A DNA stretch of 64,000 nucleotides from Acanthopleura granulata (taxonomy: Eukaryota > Mollusca > Polyplacophora > Chitonida > Chitonidae). Within the stretch, counting starts at the first letter, position 1, and every line of letters begins with the position of its first letter. This document shows, piece after piece, positions 59,415 to 64,000 of the stretch. The DNA lies in assembly GCA_016165875.1 (NCBI GenBank), contig JABBOT010000002.1, positions 37,909,868 to 37,973,867 on the forward strand, written 5' to 3'. The notes under the pieces are model-generated. The model did no database searches. It saw only the letters and a program-made list of their open reading frames with translations, and was not told the origin of the DNA. A program made the translations under genes and the position numbers.

Positions 59415-61507
59415 TCATTTCGCGCAACGAAATTTGTTCACTTTCCTAACGCATTGTTCACATTTGACAGCACAGCACCAGTGGAATTTACAGTTACAGC
59501 TGGTGGTCACTTCCACCAAACGTTTGCGAACACGCAAACCACAGCTCTTGCACAGACGTTTACAACTTCGCGTTAGTGCAGTTAGTTACTTTCCCGTTTC
59601 GACGCTTTGGCCCTTTTCTTGGGCCGGACGCATTCCCTGCCGACGGTGCCCTCTGTGCCGGCGGTGAGATTCGCCCTGCAGTAGTCCGGCGAGGCGTCCA
59701 GATATACTAGGTCAGAGGCTGGGATAACCGGCAGTGCCGAACCACTGCTCGCTTCATTGACCATCCTGGTAATCCATGCGGACCACCTTGCTGTACTTTC
59801 GTCTCAGATAGTCTCCAACCTTTCGGAACTGTGCCAGTTGCTGCCAACATGTCTTTGTGGTACAGCTTCCTGACACTCCGTGACATTTACACGTCATCTT
59901 CATCGTCTTCCGAACAGCCTGTGAAACATTCACATAAATTAAACACTTACTTCCATTAGTAGCATAACTATATGGCTAAAGATTGCTAAAAGTCATGGAA
60001 ATCAAGTGCGGATACTAGTTGCAATAATGTACCTCTCGCTTTTTCCATGTGTTTCGTGTTCTAAAATGTCGCCCTGCTGATTAAGGACTTTTATCGGGAA
60101 ATATCTTCAAAAATAATCCACGCAGCCATGCAAAAGTTGCACCCTAGCGTACATACGGACTTACCGAAAGCAAAAGATCCTTTCTAACTAGCTCTTTTTC
60201 CCCCGTTTTCGCCCTTTTTAACCATGTTTCACGCCACAATATCCAAAACGGTTTTCGGGCATGCGTGTTTGCACGAGAGTTGAAGTTGACCTCCATCAAG
60301 GTCGTGACCTTAAACGCCTCGTTTGTCTGGTATTAGGGCGATAATTTTATGATCTTTTACCAACCCTCTCACTCTTTTGCCTTTAAACACATTCTGTTCT
60401 AAGGAAAAACCTCTTCAGTCCGCCCGGTCTGTTATGGAAAAGTTGTCCATAATTGATACAATTTCAAAGCTCTTACTTGTAGGACTAAAAGTGTGCGCTG
60501 TTGACCCCTCATGACAAGAACCAGAGCTTAATTCACGTGATCTGGTCTGTGTTGCTACCTATGCAAAACATGGTAAAAAGGCGAAAACGGGGGAAAAATG
60601 AGTTCGTCGGCGGAATCTTTTGGTATACGTAAGTCCGTATACTGTTTCTGGACAACTTTTGGATACCTGCATGGGTTATTTTTGAAGATATTTGCCGAAA
60701 AAAGTCCTCAATCAGCAGGGCGACTTTTTGTAACACGAAACACATCGTTACACTTGCGGCGCTTACGCGCGTCTCGAAAAAGCAAGAGGTACATTATTAC
60801 AACTAGTGCGGAAAAGCAATTACTGCCTTCAGACCAAGGGGTCGAAAAACGTACAGTTTTCCGAAGGTGAAGAGCTCAAAACGCGAGAGCCATCTGGTCA
60901 CTGGCTTTAGAGTGTAACTGCTCTTTCGCCATGTGGGAATGTTTTAATAACTTCTGTAAAAATGAGTCCAATGTGGATGTGTGACATCAATGTCCTAGTT
61001 CATGGCTCTTGTTTAACTCTAACATGTAAGTTTCAAGTTTAGCTGATCTATATCTGCTCGTTCTCAGTTGAGCTCCATTGTCCTTAATCTTCGAACTGTC
61101 GCCCTTTTGACATCTACTACAATACATTTTGTCCTAAATTAATACCTCACTCAGTCACCACCGATGTGCAATTCGTCAGAAGTTTCATCTCATTGTATTG
61201 TGAAGTTGAATGATATCTCTGTTTCACGTAAGTGAAAGCTTTCATTTTTGTTAATTCTGAGTTGCTATTTCATCTTCGCATTTAGGAATTTTACTTGTAC
61301 AACAAAAACATTTACAGCATCTGACTAAATATTTCACTTGTAAATTATTAACTTGCATACTTACTCGTCGGCCTACTTCGTTGTTATGCAGATTCATGGC
61401 GGCGCGTGCGTCATTTCCGGTCTCTAAATTGTCCACAAACTGTCGACTTACTTGCGCTCCAAATAGGATGTTATCGCTACAGCCTCCCCATGTCCAGTTA
61501 GGACCTC
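59415..61507 (-). CDS. Wnt8: Wnt8-like ligand, last two exons, frame-disrupted
   Basis: Secreted lipid-modified signalling ligand for Frizzled receptors; only the 3' part is here. The first visible exon, 61507-61365 (143 nt), encodes [20 protein letters not shown] and [15 protein letters not shown], ending at R|GTAAGT. The last exon, 59918-59415 (504 nt, acceptor TTTCACAG), has the Wnt signature [10 protein letters not shown], then [11 protein letters not shown] and [10 protein letters not shown], then [32 protein letters not shown] and stop at 59417-59415. Cysteine layout and RSC.RLC.SCGL best fit Wnt8. The middle (about 59764-59590) is in another frame from both ends; one extra and one missing base would explain it, and the exon length is still a multiple of three. 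This is either a recent pseudogene or base errors. Earlier exons are not in the 2.5 kb to the window end. Confidence 0.85.
60014..60807. repeat. Large imperfect inverted repeat in the Wnt intron
   Basis: Arm 60014-60235 (ACTAGTTGCAATAATGTACC ... GTTTTCGCCCTTTTTAACCA) pairs with 60555-60807 (ATGGTAAAAAGGCGAAAACG ... TACATTATTACAACTAGT). The arms are about 200 bp with several mismatches and an insertion near 60748-60775, around a spacer of about 320 bp. It fits a foldback or MITE-like element. The + ORF 60598-60870 lies in the right arm and is not a gene. Confidence 0.8.
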
Positions 61508-61730
61508 CTGAAATATGAAAGACGTACAAGCACTAATCCATTTTTGGGAGGCAACTTAAAAAGAAAGAAAAAAGAAATGTCGGCATATCAATACACTTTA
61601 GCGGGATCTTTAAGCTTTCCGAAACTGACAGTGAGGAAATCTCCAAATCCGCTGTTAAAGGCCCATTTGAACCCACAGTTCTTGTATCCCAACCATTGTA
61701 CTACGCCAACTTCATTTAAGACTAACTTCC

Positions 61731-61832
61731 CCCGAGCCCTTCCTGGTTTTCTCACACAATAATTCTAGCCGCCGTCATATAAGTGAATTATTCTTGAGTA
61801 CGGCGTTAAACACCAATCAAATTAATGAGTAT
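61731..61832 (+). mobile_element. SINE 3' fragment upstream of the Wnt exon
   Basis: GAGCCCTTCCTGGTTTTCTC, TCTAGCCGCCGTCATATAAG, TTGAGTACGGCGTTAAACAC and CAATCAAATTAATGA. Confidence 0.85.
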
Positions 61833-62069
61833 ATTAATTTAATACTGACATATGAAAGCCTGTGTCATTTTCAATTCTATTTTTTCACTGAATATTACAC
61901 ATTCTGTACATGGCTGTTTTAAAATGGGATAACTCAGAAAAGGTGCTAGAAACTGAAAGAGTCCTTTGCACCCAATTTTCTGTCATGGTTATTTGATAAA
62001 GTATATAAAGGAGAAAGACAGACAGTGATAATTATTTATTTGATTAGTGCTATGGTGGAAGAAAAGCGT

Positions 62070-62565
62070 GCTTATATAAACAATGATCTGACGTGATAGA
62101 CAAATGGTGACAAAGCTTACGTATAGCAATAGGACTAGCAAGAGGATTTGAGGCCAATCTGTCAGTAAAGTTCCCGTATAGGGATGGGAGGCCAAATGGC
62201 CCAGATGACCTGTACAGATAGGCATGTGAGAACGGGGATCCGCGTGCCAGTAAAGTTCAGCGTGCGAGGCACACGAAGCCCTGAGTGTCATACACACGAA
62301 AGAAGAGAGGCCTACAGATGGCCATAAATTCGAAGGGAGGAGTAAAATATCAAACCAGAGCAACGACGATTGTAAACTTCTGCTGAAATCTGGTCTTTTG
62401 TCAACGGACTACAATAAAGGTTTGTTTTTACAGTTCATGGTAACTTATACACCCACTGATACCATGGATCAAGAGGAACTAGGTAAAAGAAATGCTGTCA
62501 TGTTACTAGCAATTTATTATATGTCACCAGTCTAAAGTTGTTGTGGTCACATCAGCAAACAATGA
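62070..62565. repeat. Segmental duplication, right copy part 1
   Basis: Counterpart of 9323-9830; joined directly at 62565/62567 to the counterpart of 12721. Confidence 0.85.
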
Positions 62566-62566
62566 A

Positions 62567-64000
62567 GCAGCCCAACATGGCGACCGAGAGCAAAATCGCT
62601 GACAGCGAAAAACAATCTTTAAAGTGTCATCAGCTTTAAATATCACTCAAGTGAAGCTTGTGCATTTTAGGAGGATATTCCTTTCGTGGGATGTACAGAA
62701 GAGAGAGGTTGGTCGGCGAAAACCGAATGTGTGCATAACGTTGATCTGCTGTTGATACATACTTTTCGCACATGTAATAAATTAGTAGATTTAAGCACGT
62801 CGTCGATAGAGCCGCAGCAGCAGCTATAATACTTGGGATGATACATTTGTCTTTCAGAGCTAAAAATTGAAAATGGCAGGATGGTTGATGGTAAAATCGT
62901 AATTTTGAGCGGCATGGCTTAGATATAACGAGCTGAGGACACATAATTAACAGATCGCTAGACTAACCAATATGACGACTCCTTCCAGTAATGGTTTCAC
63001 CATTGCTGGACTAACCATGACACTGTCTCCTACAAGGAACGGCTCCACCCTTGCTGTACTAACCAAGACGCCGATTCCTGCAAGGAACGCTTCCACGATC
63101 ACTGGGCTAACCGACAACGATGCCTAAAAGGAAGGGCTCCACGATCGCTGGACTAAACGTGTAAAAAAATGTGGTAGACGCTGATGTTGAAAAACAACTG
63201 TGTCAGGTGTTTCAGACTTGACTTGTTCTACCTTAGGTTACAAACTTATCAATCACCCCCCTTATAAAGTTTGCGCGTACAGTGCCACTTGTCAGTGTCA
63301 TATCTAGTCGGATTATGCCAGCTGTGATCATTTGCTGAATCTCATATTATGAGTGTTGTGAGCTTACAGTACTTGTACACAAGTCTATAATGGCATGACT
63401 CATTTGCGCAACAATCGCAAACACCTACGTCTCAAAGGCATGTGCTAGTAATATATACAGTAAGTGGGACGGGAGAACACCTGGATATTTTACAGGTATC
63501 CATATATTTATATATCTGTGAAATATATACATGTATATATAAGACAGGCTTCCTAAATTTACAAGTGGTGGTTTATGTCCAGGCTCCTTCTTCACAATTA
63601 CCCCATGGGCTTCGATCATCGCGTCAAGGATAGCAACACGTGTTCATCCCGTGCACTGATGGTCGCCATAGACTACTGGGTCATGGTCAGGGTCACAGAG
63701 ACATACATCTAAGTCACGTATGTAATGAGAGGCCAAAACTATACTATACCGGTAAAGAATTTTATACAGCAATTTAATTAAGGATGACATGGAATTAATT
63801 AATTGATGATAAACAAACTTAGACGAACTTAAAACAAAAGCCATTAAGGTAAGCCTCAAGGCTCTTTCTCTCAGTAATGACTAATATATATATACTATAT
63901 ATGACACGCCATGAGCAAAGGTAGCCTTTGTTTACTACAATTAAAAGGAAGGACACAAAAAGAGACAAAGTGACAAATAAATACACACTATCGTGTTTAA
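62567..64000. repeat. Segmental duplication, right copy part 2
   Basis: Counterpart of 12721-14154 with no net length change and few substitutions, reaching the window end, so the duplication continues outside. Confidence 0.95.

Noticed and set aside
60598..60870. 90-codon + strand gene
   Set aside because: Lies in the right arm of the inverted repeat inside a Wnt intron.

Overview
The window is eukaryotic nuclear DNA from an animal, most likely a marine lophotrochozoan (probably a mollusc). Supporting signs are GT-AG introns, TATA boxes, AATAAA signals, a Wnt gene, Polinton and CACTA remnants, and many copies of a tRNA-derived SINE whose 3' end (GTATAAGTGAAATATTCTTG) I associate from memory with molluscan genomes. 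There is no bacterial-style coding; nearly all long ORFs are chance or lie in repeats.

Layout. 0.2-1.3 kb: broken CACTA/EnSpm transposase. 2-9.2 kb: non-coding DNA with minisatellites, a second SINE type and a cluster of CRE-like motifs. 9.3-14.2 kb: sequence that reappears at 62.1-64.0 kb, in part at a constant 49,846-base offset. 15-56 kb: a same-strand tandem array of small secreted cysteine-rich protein genes that I do not recognise. It has four intact three-exon genes (called CRS-A to CRS-D here, CDS starts at 15.3, 27.4, 42.7 and 53.0 kb) and two pseudogenes (39.4 and 49.8 kb). All intact genes share a signal-peptide exon, a 175-nt second exon with an NFYD motif, intron phases 1 then 2, and a last exon ending in a CCC cluster. 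Inside the array, at 29.9-35.8 kb, lies a decayed Polinton/Maverick element with a protein-primed DNA polymerase B on + and an integrase on -. 36.8-44.5 and 47.95-54.9 kb are a tandem segmental duplication that copied one pseudogene and the first part of one gene. 59.4-61.5 kb, - strand: the last two exons of a Wnt gene, best match Wnt8, with two compensating frame breaks and no 5' exons in view.

How it fits together. The CRS genes look like an expanding secreted-protein family shaped by duplication, partial loss and gene conversion. CRS-C is a visible mosaic, and B, C and D share a promoter block with a near-identical TACGTCACG...GTGTCACGCC core and a TATA-like box about 80 bp before the ATG. 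What the family does cannot be read from the sequence; secretion and disulfide bonding are the only supported inferences. SINEs, minisatellites and a ~1 kb three-copy repeat fill most remaining space.
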